From the NCBI GenBank assembly GCA_030562195.1, contig JAUJPP010000003.1, positions 16,399,398 to 16,463,397 of the forward strand: a DNA stretch of 64,000 nucleotides. Reading direction: 5' to 3'. Both the position numbers and the translations under genes were made by a program. Shown piece after piece: positions 52,001 to 62,997 of the stretch. Origin of the DNA: Nipponacmea schrenckii. Taxonomy: Eukaryota > Mollusca > Gastropoda > Lottiidae. Numbering within the stretch: the stretch's first letter is position 1; every line of letters starts with the position of its first letter. The notes below the pieces were generated by a model that saw only the letters and a program-made list of their open reading frames with translations, searched no databases and was not told the DNA's origin.

Positions 52001-55000
52001 TCTAATTTAACACTATTATATAAGTTATCTACAGCTTCATATTTTGGTGGTGATGTGTCTGCAGATCAGAATTCTGCTGAAGAGGAAGAGGAGTGGCCTC
52101 CATTTAAAAAGGTAAGTTTAATGCATAACATAAATACCGTTCATTGACATGGTTTTTCTTCTCAACTTTCTAGGTCCTTGTTCAAATTGTCACTTTATGT
52201 ATCCATGGATTAACCCCTGAGTATCATAAGAGGATATCGAAATTATGATTTTAAAATGCAATCAATAATATTTCTATTATTATATTTGTGAGAGCTGAAG
52301 GCTACATTATTTTACTCTAGGGTAACTGTCTTTGCATCTGAACATAAATAATCTTGACTGTTATATTATAGTCTAACTCAAATCTTATTTCATATATTTA
52401 GGTTGGAACTTTTGATCCATACAGTGATGATCCAAGACTTAGTATACAGAAAGTAACATTGTGTCCGTTAAGTGAGACTCTAGTCTTAGCTGGTACAGCA
52501 GGTCAAGTCATCACCTTTCAAATGGAAAGAGAAGAGAGGGAACAGGAAGTTAAATCTACTACTGTTAACATCGTTAGTGATAGAGATAGTTTTGTATGGA
52601 AGGGACATGAAGCTTTAGTACCTAAAGAGGGAGATGTTAAGTTTGCTGCAGGATTTCAACCTATTGCTATGATGCAGCTCTATCCACCAGCAGCTGTTAC
52701 TGCTTTGTCTTTACATTCAGAATGGCAAATGTAAGTTAATACCTTATGGCTCTTACATAATAATTAGTATTACACTTCATCCAGTAATGTTTTTTGACTT
52801 CATAGATTTTGTATAATTTTTGATAGCACAAAACATCTTCAAAAATATTTCAAATTTTTAAATCTTTATTTCAATGCATATTTGTATTTTAGTATTGGAG
52901 CTGGTACTGCCCATGGTTTTGGTTTATATGATTATATTCAAAAGAAAGAAGTAACATCAAGATGTACATTAAATCCCACAGGTTTGTTCTCTAGGTTCTT
53001 TAACTATTAAAGTTTTATTCAAACAATTCAAACAGGAGTAAAAGTTTATTGATAAAAATAGTATTAACTGTGTCAAAAATGTTATGGTTCTTTTTCAGAC
53101 TTGACAGGAACATCAGAAACAGCCATGTCTCGCCGTAAATCATTAAAGAAATCATTACGAGAATCATTCCGTAGATTACGTAAAGGAAGATCAGAAAGAA
53201 GACCTAGAGATAACAAAGCTAAAACGTATGTTAATTTTAATTTACCGGGCAATGTAGAAACTAATCAGAGTTTTGATTCACTGCCTTAAGTTTCTTATTG
53301 CTTTAAGCATTTGGCAAACATTGAGAATATATACTGAATTTTTTAAAAGCAGAAGAAAATGATTGAAAGACTACCAGATTAAATAATATAAATGATTATT
53401 ATAGTGAAACTGGTGGTATTGAGCAAACTGAAACACCAGTTGAAGGAGCAGCAGCAGTAGCTGGTACACCTGAAACTAAACCAGTAGAAAGACAGATTGA
53501 AGCCAGAAGTACTGAAGATTCTATGTCTTCTATGGTCAGATGTATATATTTTGCAGATACCTTTATAGTCAATGGTAGGTACTGAATCTTAAAATTTGGT
53601 GGGGCTCATTTGTAGCTAGGTCATGTGCATATTTCTTTTTCTCAGATACACTTATTGATATGCAATTCAATTATGACAGGCAATATGCATGGCAAAATAT
53701 TTCTTGATTTTTTAATTAGCTGGAGAAATGAACATGCTTGAAATTATGTGATTTGTGCATTTAGTGATTATTGTACATTTCAGGTGCTCCTAATAACCCT
53801 TCTATGTGGATTGGAACCAATGGTGGACATGTTTATATTTATAATTTAACTATACCAAGTAGTGATAAGCGATCTGATGAAGCCGTAACTTGTCAACTTG
53901 CTAAAGAAATAAAATTAAAACATCGTGCTCCAGTAATAAGTATGGTAGTTATTGATAGTAGGGCTAGAATATTACCTGATCCATTAGAAGTACAACATGA
54001 GAAAGCCAAGGCACCAGATATGTCTGGATCACACAGTGTTATCATCTGTTCAGAAGAACAACTTAAGGTTTGTGAACTTTCTTGAAAAATTTCAAAGTTT
54101 ATGAAGGTTGGAAAAATTATTAAATAAAAAGTTATTTAAAATAGTTCAAAGATGGATTTTAAGAACAATTTCAAAATTTCGTCAGAATGGTAATCATTTT
54201 ATTAACAACTATTTTTTTGATACTTTCAGACTTTCACATTACCAACATTAAAACCTAAATGGAAATCTAAAATCACAGCTCATGATGGATCCAGAATAAG
54301 AAGGATAGGTTTTGTCAACTTTAGGAGTAAAAGTGGTAAGTTCCTGAGTTTTTGGGGGAAACTTGAGATAAAACTCATTTACACTTATTTACAAATAATT
54401 AACGTAATTTCTAGCACTATTGTCAGTGCTGAATGGTATAGGGTTAATTGTTTGTTGACTTGACTGTTAAGTTCTTGTGTACGTATTTAATGTATTTTTT
54501 GTATGGATGCCAAGTCCATTACACATATAACATCTGAATTATAAATTAAGAGTTGTCAATGTTTATACTTTATTTCAGCTGATAACTATAGTGAATTTGA
54601 TATAGCCTGCTTAAGCAATCTAGGTGAAATTAATGTTTATTCTATCACATCATTAAGACAACAAATGCATGTTCCTGCTGTTAAAAAGGAAGATATCAAG
54701 TAAGTCTTAATGTTAATGTTTATGTTAATATTTGTCATGGACTTACAGATAATAAGTAAATAACCTGGCATTACAAGGAATGATGGAATCAAAACTGTTA
54801 AGTTTTAATACATCTACATGAAGTTTCTATTGGGTTTATTTTTATTTCAGTGGTATAGCTTCATTTATATTTACTAAAGATGGTCAAGCATTCTATTTGA
54901 AATCATCGTCTGAGTTTGATCGTATTACATTAAGTCCACGTCATGTCACATTAGCACTTGGTATGTTAGACTTAAAAGATGGTATGAGACAAGATCCTGA

Positions 55001-58000
55001 ACCTGAGGCAGAACATATTGATGAGTAAGTTTATTTCAATATCAAAGTTATCACTACTAACCATATAGCATGCTTCATTGCCTATTAATTCTTCATCTTT
55101 CCATTTATCTGTTATTTATCATTATTCTGTTCATCTATTGTTTATGGTGAGATAATATAGACAGTTGTTATCAAAATGAAATGTTAGATTTTTATTAAAA
55201 ATTAAAATGCTTTAGTTTTTAAAGTAATGTTATGACTTCTACATTTTTAAAAACTTGAGGAATAGTTTGCCTATTGATATTGTTTCTCTGGCCTATCATT
55301 TACTTTTAAGCTCTTAATCTTCATATTTTCCCTTCAATTATTAATTTTTCTCTTTATCAAAATGGTTAATTGTACTCATATTATATTTATATATTTAGAA
55401 CTATCTGTGTATCAATTGTAATGTAACACAATGTAACAATATACTTGCCTTGTAGATGTATCCTATAGTAAAGAGGTTTTATAAATTGTGTTATGTATCA
55501 GGGGCACTGATCAGTTTACATCATTCCAATATTTATTCAGACCATCTTAGGTTCTTGCTATTCCTGAATTGGATGATGTCATTATCACAAAGGGTTTTAT
55601 AAAAGCAGATTTTCTGATATTGATTTTATCTAACACTTAGCTTTATTAGAATTTCAGAAAAGACTGAAGTTTGACTGAAAATTGATGCACATGAAAAGCT
55701 TTGAAACCTCTTTACAATCCTTTTAATACTCCTAGCCGTATCTTCTGTCTTCCTATCCTAGCATGTAGATATAGTATAGATGTAGTAGATAGTATTATGA
55801 TTATTTATTAATTAGGAATGCTGCTAATTACAGTACGGCTGATATAACTATTGGATTAGCTGATGATAGTCAACACAATGATTCACGAGGTGACACTACT
55901 GGTGATATAACAGTTGATAGTATTAGAGATGTGGCGTAAGTTTCATTATTCACATTTAAAAAATTTGAGCTGTCATTTCCTTTGATTTTAGAGAATTGAT
56001 ATTACTGGACATTTTCAAATCAACACTTCATAGTATTAACAACACTACATATATAAAAAAAAAACCATGTATTATAGCATATTTTATTATATTATTTATT
56101 ATTAATTATACTGTTATCACAATGGTGCTGGATATCCTATATATTAGTGCATGATAAATATATATATATATACATGTACTAACTTTAAGAAAATACTTAG
56201 GATTACAGAATTTCATTGTTAAAAACACTGCCTAATGTTTGTGTGTGCCAACACTTTCCCAGCTTCGCTTAGCTTCAATGTGACCAATACACTTATTACA
56301 GCTTCTGGCAACCAAATAAAGAATGTAGCAAATTGAATTCTGTTTTAGTGCCGAAGGAGAGGACACAATCACAAATATGGTTCAAAATGCTGCTAATACA
56401 GCCTCATCAGAGGCTTCTAATGTTATACAGAGTGTCACAACATATTCATCTACAGTCATGTCAACAATGGAATCTAGCGTCACATCTAGTGTTAGAGAGG
56501 TGACAACATCAGTGTCACGACATATATCTAGTGATGTAACTGAAACAACAGGTGGTAGCGATAATCATAGTGGTGGGGGTGGTGATAGTGGCACAGGAGG
56601 CGGAGGTAAATAACAACTTGTATATTGATAGAAATATTATGCATACTTTAACAACTTGGTGGTCAAGTTACAATCCCATCTTTTCTGAATATTTCAACTT
56701 TATTTTTCAGTTTACTTAAATTGTGCTTTGCTTTTTACACGCCCACAAGAAATGTGAAGTGTATATTGCCAACACCCATGTCTGTCCACAATTGCAATTA
56801 AATCTTCAAAGCACAATTTTTGACAGATTTTGATGCATCTTTGTGTGAGTGTTTGTAATAACCCAAGGATGAACCCTATTGAAAATCAGCAAAATCGAGA
56901 AATGTTTAGTATGAGATATTGCCCTTGTTCTTTCAATTTTAAACATTCTAGAAAGCACATTTCTTGATGAATTTTGATGAAACTTAACATGAGTATTTGT
57001 AAATATACAAGAATGAGCTTTATTGAAAATATGGGCCCTGTTTCACAAAGACTTACAATCATTGTAAACTAGGATTCTATCCTAACTTAAGATAATTCTG
57101 TTTCAGAAAACCTATTTTAGCATTTTAGTTAAAATCAATTTTAAGTTAAGACAGCCGTCTGCCTGTCCTAACTTATAATCAACATCAAACTACATGGCAG
57201 CCTTAATCAGATTGAGATATAAATCTTAGAGAGCAAGAAGAAGTAAAGAGGAAGTTTTTCGGAATTAGAAGAAGATAGGCTCATATCATGATAATTAAAT
57301 AAGCTTACAGGCCTCGCAATTTGCTTCCCCAGCGTAAACGAAAAATCGTTGACGTTAATTTTCATCACGTAACCGATAGTTCGGTTCGGACTCAAACGCT
57401 CGCGAAACCAATCGGTTACGTGAATCGGTTACGTCGTTTAGTGGTATGGGCATAATTCTGTATTCCGGACATGACTGCCCCCTTGATCCCACGTCTGTTG
57501 GCTTCCTTTCTGATATCTGAGAGGTGTGTCGAACAAACTTTACTTTCCATTTTTTCAATATTTCCATCATCGCCGATTTCAACAATTTTAAAATCTTTAT
57601 TGAATGACCATTTATTGAAAGTCTTAACAGTGACGCTTTCTGGTTTACGATTTGGCTGTGCCATTTTCTAACAGGTGACTGAACTGGCCGATTCCCTGGC
57701 AACAGTACAAGATCGACTCTAGGCTAATAGTTAATAAATGTTTAATTACGCCGGAAAATCACAACTAGCTGATATGTAACTTTTTTTTTTTATTAATAAT
57801 ATTTTTTTTTGACAGGTAACATTTATTTAGTAGCTATTGTTTGTTCAATTTAATAAGTGAGAGTATAACCAAAACGTCATTGAAACAATAAAATCAATTA
57901 AATCTATATAAAACGATCAAATAGAGATGAAAGTTACATTACATAAGCCCTACTACAATAACAAAGAAACAATATTAATCCTGGCCTAACATTGGCCCGG

Positions 58001-60870
58001 GAATGAGGATAATAAATTTTTCTTCCTAAGATTGGTTCACGCGATGATCCCGTGTTAGATAATACTACTGCCATAAAACAATGTGGAATTTTTATTAGTA
58101 GCGATTGAAAATGAAATAGTTTAACATCCTGCCACCTTCACGATGAGTTTTACCGATTGAAAACTGATTTGAGACAGTTTTACTGTTATCGTTATACGGC
58201 AAAATTTCACGTAACCGATTTTTCGTTCTGCCCATCGTTTCGTTCGCGTCAAAATTAGAGGCCTGAGCTTAGATTAATTTCCAAGCAACATTAATATTAA
58301 TTATCATTTACCACAAGCTTTTATCTCTAGTTCTAAACATCATTCCATAGGCCTACTACTTTCTAAAATTGACAATTGTTGTTATTTTTGTATGTATTGT
58401 ATCCGAGAAAAAAAAAACTTCATAATTGGTAACTAATACACCCAATATATAGTAGTTTCTAGTTCGATGATTAATCTTTTATTATACTAAGGTTCTTTAA
58501 AAAAACTACCATTTTATACTCAACAATTTATTCTAAGAAAGGCTACTCATCAATTAATGTAGGCCTACATGTATACTAATATCATTTTTCATTTTAATAA
58601 CTTGCTTTTGGCATACAATATTCATATTTATAATGATTGTTATATCTCCAGCTTTCCCTGCTCAAGCTTCGGAAGTTCTCACTTATCCTTTCCTCTGAAA
58701 AATAGAAACATCCGTATACATTAAGTTGTATTCTCAAATAACTAAAGAGTGGTGTATTTTTAATGTTTTCAATATTCCTAACGTATAAATATAGCTTTAA
58801 AGTCAATCAATAGAAATATTTTTTACATTCATCTAAATATTAAAATACACATTGAATTTATATTACAAGATGACCCCTATTTCGAAGCCAAAATTGCTGA
58901 GTCACTTTGTGACCTAGGCTAGCAAACCCCCCTCTCCTCTGTAAATCAGATTTCCAAGTGTTTTTCATTTTGATTTTCATCAACTCAAAAACTATCCAAG
59001 ACTCAAAATATTTTGACATTAATATTTCAATTCATATAAAAATAAGCACATCGCAATTTTAAAAACACTGTGGTAACACAGTAATATTTGACAGTTATTG
59101 TTGTAAACAACAAAACAAAACAAACCTGTCAACTTTTTCCTTCACATCTTTCCATGCTTTATCCCTGGATCCCATAGAAACCCCATCAACCCTTAATCCA
59201 GAGAATTAAACTTCCAGTTAATCACCTTGTTCAACATACGCCTGAATGAGCCCCATCTCCTCTCTAGAAATCCAGTCGGGTTGCAAGGCCTCTTTGATTT
59301 TCGTTCGGCAGCCATTTTGTAAGGTTGTCTGCTATACAGGAAGTATAGAATAAGTCTACACAAGGTCGCTTATAGCGTTAAAAAAATGATTTTAACTAAA
59401 ATTCCTTAAAATGAAAACCACCCTTTGTGAAACAGAAAATTCACAAACTTAAAATATGATCTTAGCTAAGATAATCCTAAGTTAAGTTTTTGTGAAACAG
59501 GGCCCAGATAAATTGTAAAATTTTGATGAACCCTATTGAAAATCAAAATATCAAAATATATTTAATATGAAATATTGTCCTTGTTATTTAAACACGTTTG
59601 ATATTTGACTTGTTTTCAAGGCTCAATTCTTTACTGATTTTGGAGAAACTTGCTGAATTTGTTTATTACCCAAGCATGAACCATATTGAAAATGAAAAAT
59701 ACTCAAAAATAACTACATAGTTATGCCTTGTTATTAAGTTCAATTGTTGACAGATTTTAATGAAACTTAGTATATGTATAGTATATCACTATAAGTTGAA
59801 TATTTCATTCTGGTGATTGTGACTGTACTATCAAGTTTTTATTCAAATTCAATACTGACAGTGGGCATATAATTACCCTGCTATCTTTTGAAAAGTATGC
59901 ATTTTATTTTCATTGTCTTTTGTCCTGTGTTTCATTTTCATCACCAACGTATCATTTTCCTGGACATGAAATTGTGTCATGCTTTAAATTGATTATTTTA
60001 CGGGCTTTCACAATTTTCTTTTATCTTCATTTCCTAGTTTATGAATATATTGCATTCAGTCATTTGCTTTTGGCACTTTTTCCTAAATTTTTTGCTTTTT
60101 TCGGTGCACTTGCTTAATTTCGTTGCTATGGTTTCCTCCCTTTTAGACTTGAAAAATATAGATGATGATACTAAAGCGACTGTTACCAAGATAATTGAGG
60201 TGAGATTAAGCCCCCTGGTAATACTGTTTGATTAAATGTCTGTCCATATTTTGGTTTAGAATTTGCATGACACTTCTTTCATTGTCAGATCATCATTAAA
60301 ATTTTCATTGGTTATTATTGATACAAATTCTGTTACTCTGAATATTTGTTTATATGTTATCTTTCATGTCTTAATAACCATTATATCTGTCTTAACTGCT
60401 GTATTAAAACCAGAGCTATGCAATAATCTGTGCTTAAATATCTGAATGTGAATGTATAATTGGGTGATTGAAATGCTAAATACTGGTGTATTGTTTAGCT
60501 TGGATGGATTAACTTACCCATTATTTCATAAATACAGCTTCTTATACATATATTTGTGGTACAGTGTGCAGAGATAATAAAAAATTTATGACACTTTCAT
60601 ACTCTTTCAGATATGACCACAGTAAACAAAAATTACATTTGAGTTGAAATGTGCTGAATATCTGAACTGTAACCTGACAGGAATGGCACAGAAAATAATT
60701 ATTCTGAGTCGGTCCAAAACTAGTTACTTTAATACTAATAAATTTAACGTTTGATATTTATTTTACAGACGACTGAACTAACAGAGAAATTATCAGATTT
60801 GAAATTAACAGAAGAAACAAAAATAATGGATAATGGTAAAACGAAGAAAGAAATCATAACCGAGAACTAA
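40021..60870 (+). CDS. LLGL1: Lethal giant larvae homologue (LLGL1/2, l(2)gl), complete
   Basis: Coding exons: 40021-40104, 40679-40776, 45098-45179, 45347-45456, 48095-48241, 48430-48586, 49182-49357, 49526-49698, 51170-51387, 51687-51754, 51961-52111, 52402-52730, 52893-52981, 53099-53225, 53405-53574, 53784-54067, 54230-54335, 54579-54699, 54851-55024, 55816-55935, 56349-56605, 60147-60199, 60769-60870. They total 3396 nt, about 1131 residues, close to fly Lgl. Diagnostic segments are [45 protein letters not shown] and [10 protein letters not shown]. All belong to the double WD40 propeller scaffold that opposes aPKC/Par6 at the basolateral cortex. The segment [18 protein letters not shown] (about residues 639-656) carries the three serines phosphorylated by aPKC (S642, S646, S650). 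There is no v-SNARE tail, so it is not tomosyn. The C-terminal Ser/Thr- and Gly-rich region after residue 990 is poorly conserved. Confidence 0.96.
41101..41226 (-). mobile_element. LINE 3'-tail fragment, second copy, in LLGL intron 2
   Basis: About 95 bp from AATAATAATAA through GGCAATACATT are nearly identical to 34200-34303, in the same orientation: minus-strand 3' end with AATAAAG and (TTA)n. An A-run follows, and similarity stops there. This is either a very short 5'-truncated insertion or a SINE sharing the LINE tail. Confidence 0.75.
43544..44317. mobile_element. hAT MITE family C, long copy, in LLGL intron 2
   Basis: The body is 43552-44309 (758 bp) with ends TAGGGCTGGCAAAATTTATCG and, in reverse complement, TAGGGCTGGGAATCGATTATG. 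Perfect 8-bp target duplications GTACTGGC lie at 43544-43551 and 44310-44317. Both termini contain clusters of CGATTA/TAATCG words in both orientations, as in many hAT elements whose transposase binds subterminal repeats. No transposase frame is present. It is homologous to the 439-bp copy at 49803. Confidence 0.92.
49795..50249. mobile_element. hAT MITE family C, short copy, in LLGL intron 8
   Basis: The body is 49803-50241 (439 bp). The first 310 bp and last 100 bp match the copy at 43552 nearly base for base; about 320 bp of the middle are missing and replaced by a short filler around GTTATCTCCCTTAC. Flanks CTATAGGT and CTATACAT are an imperfect 8-bp duplication (6 of 8), suggesting it is somewhat older or has mutated. 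Short open frames crossing it are not genes. Confidence 0.9.
50250..50800 (+). promoter_or_regulatory. CpG-richer intronic block with CRE palindrome and an ATG-donor unit
   Basis: Within LLGL intron 8 the sequence becomes less AT-rich. TGACGTCA, the full CREB/ATF site, is at 50472-50479. At 50683 an ATG in good context (AAAACAAAAATGG) opens [17 protein letters not shown], followed by a GTATGT donor-like site at 50738; unspliced it stays open for 35 codons. Splicing from that donor into LLGL exon 9 would be out of frame, so this would not be an alternative LLGL start. It may be a first exon of a nested transcript or part of an unrecognised mobile element. Confidence 0.3.
53226..53404 (+). other. 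Short LLGL intron with open read-through giving a truncated isoform
   Basis: This 179-nt intron follows the aPKC-site exon and is the shortest in the gene. If retained, translation continues for 21 codons ([15 protein letters not shown] and a few more) and stops at 53287-53289, giving about 690 residues that keep both propeller-N sequences and the aPKC serines but lose the C-terminal third. An ATTAAA at 53378-53383 could serve as a poly(A) signal. Fly l(2)gl is known to make a C-terminally truncated p78 form besides p127. Use of this form here is inference. Confidence 0.4.
56606..56613 (+). other. Alternative LLGL stop just past exon 21
   Basis: If the donor at 56606 is not used, the Gly-rich end of exon 21 reads through two codons to a TAA at 56611-56613, removing the last 52 residues. 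The next intron is 3.5 kb and full of transposons, so an early end here is plausible, but no strong poly(A) signal follows closely. Confidence 0.25.
57302..58271. mobile_element. hAT-like element nested inside the Harbinger-like element
   Basis: The body is 57308-58265 (958 bp). Left end CAGGCCTCGCAATTTG; right end in reverse complement CAGGCCTCTAATTTTG (13 of 16). A 6-bp direct repeat AGCTTA flanks it at 57302-57307 and 58266-58271. Subterminal CACGTAACCGAT and ATCGGTTACGTG words occur near both ends. It contains a transposase N-terminal frame (57416-57664, minus). The ends and zinc-finger-type domain suggest a hAT lineage. A 6-bp rather than 8-bp duplication is atypical for the main hAT clade and could mean a divergent clade or IS3EU-like element. 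Confidence 0.7.
57416..57664 (-). pseudogene. Transposase N-terminal domain fragment in the nested element
   Basis: An 82-codon frame starting at an ATG contains [14 protein letters not shown], an acidic turn with a DG step, [10 protein letters not shown] and [13 protein letters not shown]. The order (T..KW, DG, K.C, then a small-residue turn followed by G..N) resembles the N-terminal domain of KIAA1586/ZNF862/C17orf113-type hAT-derived proteins. The frame stops before any catalytic region and the remaining 240 bp of the element cannot hold one. It is an internally deleted copy. The assignment rests on pattern similarity only. Confidence 0.45.
59125..59315 (-). pseudogene. Broken Myb/SANT-like domain of the Harbinger-like element
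   Basis: On the minus strand an ATG at 59315 opens [11 protein letters not shown] frame change leads to [17 protein letters not shown], and another to [18 protein letters not shown]. Read in order the three pieces follow the Myb/SANT-like pattern of transposon-derived DNA-binding proteins (K/R-rich start, S.EE..LI..YVE, then R..AW..V...V). Two frame breaks make it a pseudogene. A GTTTGT donor-like site follows the last piece. Consistent with the second protein of PIF/Harbinger elements. Confidence 0.45.
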
Positions 60871-62073
60871 ATCTTGTATTTGTATATTTTAAGTATTATG
60901 GACTTCATACTGAAACTTATACCTGAAATTCTAATTCATGTCATTGATTCACTATTGCATTTGATGAGTGATTTTACTTTTACAATTCTAAATTATGTCA
61001 TGAAATTTAACTTCTGTAAAGATTGTGCTATAATTGTCAAATATATATCTCAATATTTCAATAACTTACACCTAATGCTCAGTGTGGAATGCTGGTCTTT
61101 ATTGGAATGTAATGATCCACAATTTTGTTTATTTTGTATTTAATATCTAGATCCTAGTAATTATTTAAACAGTGCTCAGTTTTTTTTTCTTTCTTGAATG
61201 TATTAAAAAGGTCAAAATTTACCAAGACTAACCAATATTTAGACTTGGTGAAAATAATTACAATTGCGTGACCTTGTATTTACCCATTTTAGTGCAATGA
61301 ACAGTAGTTGTAGTGCATCATCATTTTTCATTTGCTCATTTCAGTTTGTAGGTCGGGGTCATTATTTTTCATTTGCTACATAAGTAGGACATGCTAGTGG
61401 TTGTTATAAATTTTAACAATAGATAATTTTTTAAAATATTTCAATTTTTATAGAAAATGGCTTGAAGGTTTGAAAGAAATATGCATTTTAAAATAATTTC
61501 ACAATAAGATTCACATTTTTAGTTGCATTTCATTATAGATTAATTGTTGTTCATATATCACATCACTATTGTTGTTATAATAATAAACATTCAATGTTAC
61601 AATGTTCATTCCGATATCTTTTCTAATTTATATTCAATGATGTTGTTTTTATGTGCATATGCAATATTGGATGTGATGTGGGACATATTTTACGTATAAC
61701 ATTTCACTATTACTTCATTGTTATGAAGCCACCCTGTGTTTATCTTCATTTTAAATGAAATCCATGCTCAACACTTCATGGCCAAATAAATATTTTGAAT
61801 GTTTTCTGAAACTACAATTGCAATGAGTAAATTATGTGACATTAGTGCTCAACATAATTTTCTGTGCCCTTTCAGAATTGGCTTTCATAAACCTACTATT
61901 TCATTGTCCCTGCTTTTTGAGGCCTTATTGTTAGCTTATTTGTGTTGTATCATCAAGAAATCATATTGTTCATGTCATAAAACTCCAATTCAACCTTTTA
62001 AACCTTTTATCATGTTTTATATAACATTTCAATGCCAGTTTTTTTTTATGATATGAACGATAATTCAATAAAA
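60871..62073 (+). other. LLGL 3' UTR with poly(A) signals
   Basis: After the stop at 60868-60870, AATAAA occurs at 61785-61790 and 62068-62073. A stem-loop in 61221-61249 pairs ACCAAG.CTAA with TTAG.CTTGGT around a single A-A mismatch. The phrase ATTTTTCATTTGCT appears twice (about 61324 and 61364). Short open frames here are not supported as genes. Confidence 0.5.
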
Positions 62074-62997
62074 ATTTTAAATGTGAATTAAGCCTCTTCT
62101 ATAAAAAGAAACAGCATAGCAAATGGAGCTGATGTATATTTATTGAGAGATTAAAAAGAATGCAAGACAAAACTATTATCAGAATCTGGAATCCATAGTA
62201 CCCATTTTACTCTGAAGGACTTTTTATGCATAGACATATTCTCATCCGTCCACAATTGCTCGTAAACACAATTATTTATTGATTTTGACTAAACTTACTG
62301 AAATTGTTTATCACCAAAGGATAAACACTATTGAAAATCAAAAAATTTTTAATATGGATTATTGCCCTTATTCCTTGAAACTTGTTTGATTTTTGGCTCA
62401 TACAATCTACAAGGCACAAGTCTATACAGATATTGATGAAACTGTTATCATCCATCTAGTGTCTGATGTGGAAAACTTTAATACTGAAATGCATTGTATC
62501 TAAATCATCATGTATATGTCTTGGATCATTGATGCAAAATGTAGAAACTTTATATGGTAAGAGAGCCTTGTCTTGTTGAAATAAGAGTTAAATTGTTACA
62601 TTTTATTAAGAAAAAAGTGAACAAAAAACTTATCACTAACTACACTTCGACAAATAACCAAAACAAAGAGCTGGGTTAAAATATAAATTATAGGCCCCAA
62701 TCACTTTCCATGATTTAAAACAAAAATGTGTTAAAGTGCCGATTATTTTATGGCAATACACAAAGGGTCAAGATAAAAAAAATTGGTCACTCTATTGATG
62801 ATATTAACCTGAAAACTGTGTAATGGAATGGACTCTTTCAATTAGAGTACCGGTAATTTTTTATTTTGACCCTTTAATACAACATAATGTGACCTGTGTT
62901 AAACTTAAAAGGTTCTTATAGGTGGATTACTATTTGCACTAGACATGCAAAGGATAAATTCCAAAATGAGCAATATCTCTTACAGATGAGAACACAC
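62074..62997. other. Convergent intergenic region, LLGL to carboxypeptidase
   Basis: It contains a truncated copy of the dispersed repeat (62227-62450). TTTATT at 62602-62607 is an AATAAA signal on the minus strand about 390 bp past the carboxypeptidase stop. No gene recognised. Confidence 0.5.
62227..62450. repeat. Truncated copy of the dispersed repeat family
   Basis: It contains CATCCGTCCACAATTGCTCG, then ACTGAAATTGTTTATCACC, then a changed GATAAACACTATTGAAAATC and ATTGCCCTTATTCCTTGAAA, in the same order as the copies at 38758 and 56735. The right half with the GTGGGC end is missing. Confidence 0.65.

Larger units (their letters stand above)
57033..59505. mobile_element. PIF/Harbinger-like transposon remnant, itself interrupted
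   Basis: Ends are GGGCCCTGTTTCACAAAGAC and, in reverse complement, GGGCCCTGTTTCACAAAAAC (one mismatch). Subterminal words TAAGTTAGGAT / CCTAACTTAAGAT recur in both orientations. The GGGCCC..GTTTCAC end type is one I associate with PIF/Harbinger elements. A broken Myb/SANT-like frame near the right end supports this, since Harbinger elements carry such a second protein. No clear 3-bp target duplication was found. Excluding the inner insertion, the element is about 1.5 kb. No DDE nuclease frame survives. Confidence 0.7.
56735..59872. repeat. Dispersed repeat family copy, split by a nested transposon
   Basis: Left part 56735-57032 begins TTACACGCCCAC and contains GATGAACCCTATTGAAAATC. Right part 59506-59872 resumes with the same GATGAACCCTATTGAAAATC phrase and GATTTTAATGAAACTTAGTA and ends GTGGGCATATAA, an inverted match to the start. 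The two halves are one repeat of about 665 bp interrupted by the element at 57033-59505. It is related to the copies at 38758 and 62227. Confidence 0.7.

Noticed and set aside
57355..57702. 115-codon minus-strand frame overlapping the transposase fragment
   Set aside because: The alternative frame at 57416-57664 carries the domain-like pattern and a well-placed ATG; the longer frame is its shadow.
40021..60870. Tomosyn (STXBP5) as identity of the WD40 gene
   Set aside because: No C-terminal v-SNARE motif, and the [12 protein letters not shown] aPKC segment is specific to the Lgl branch.
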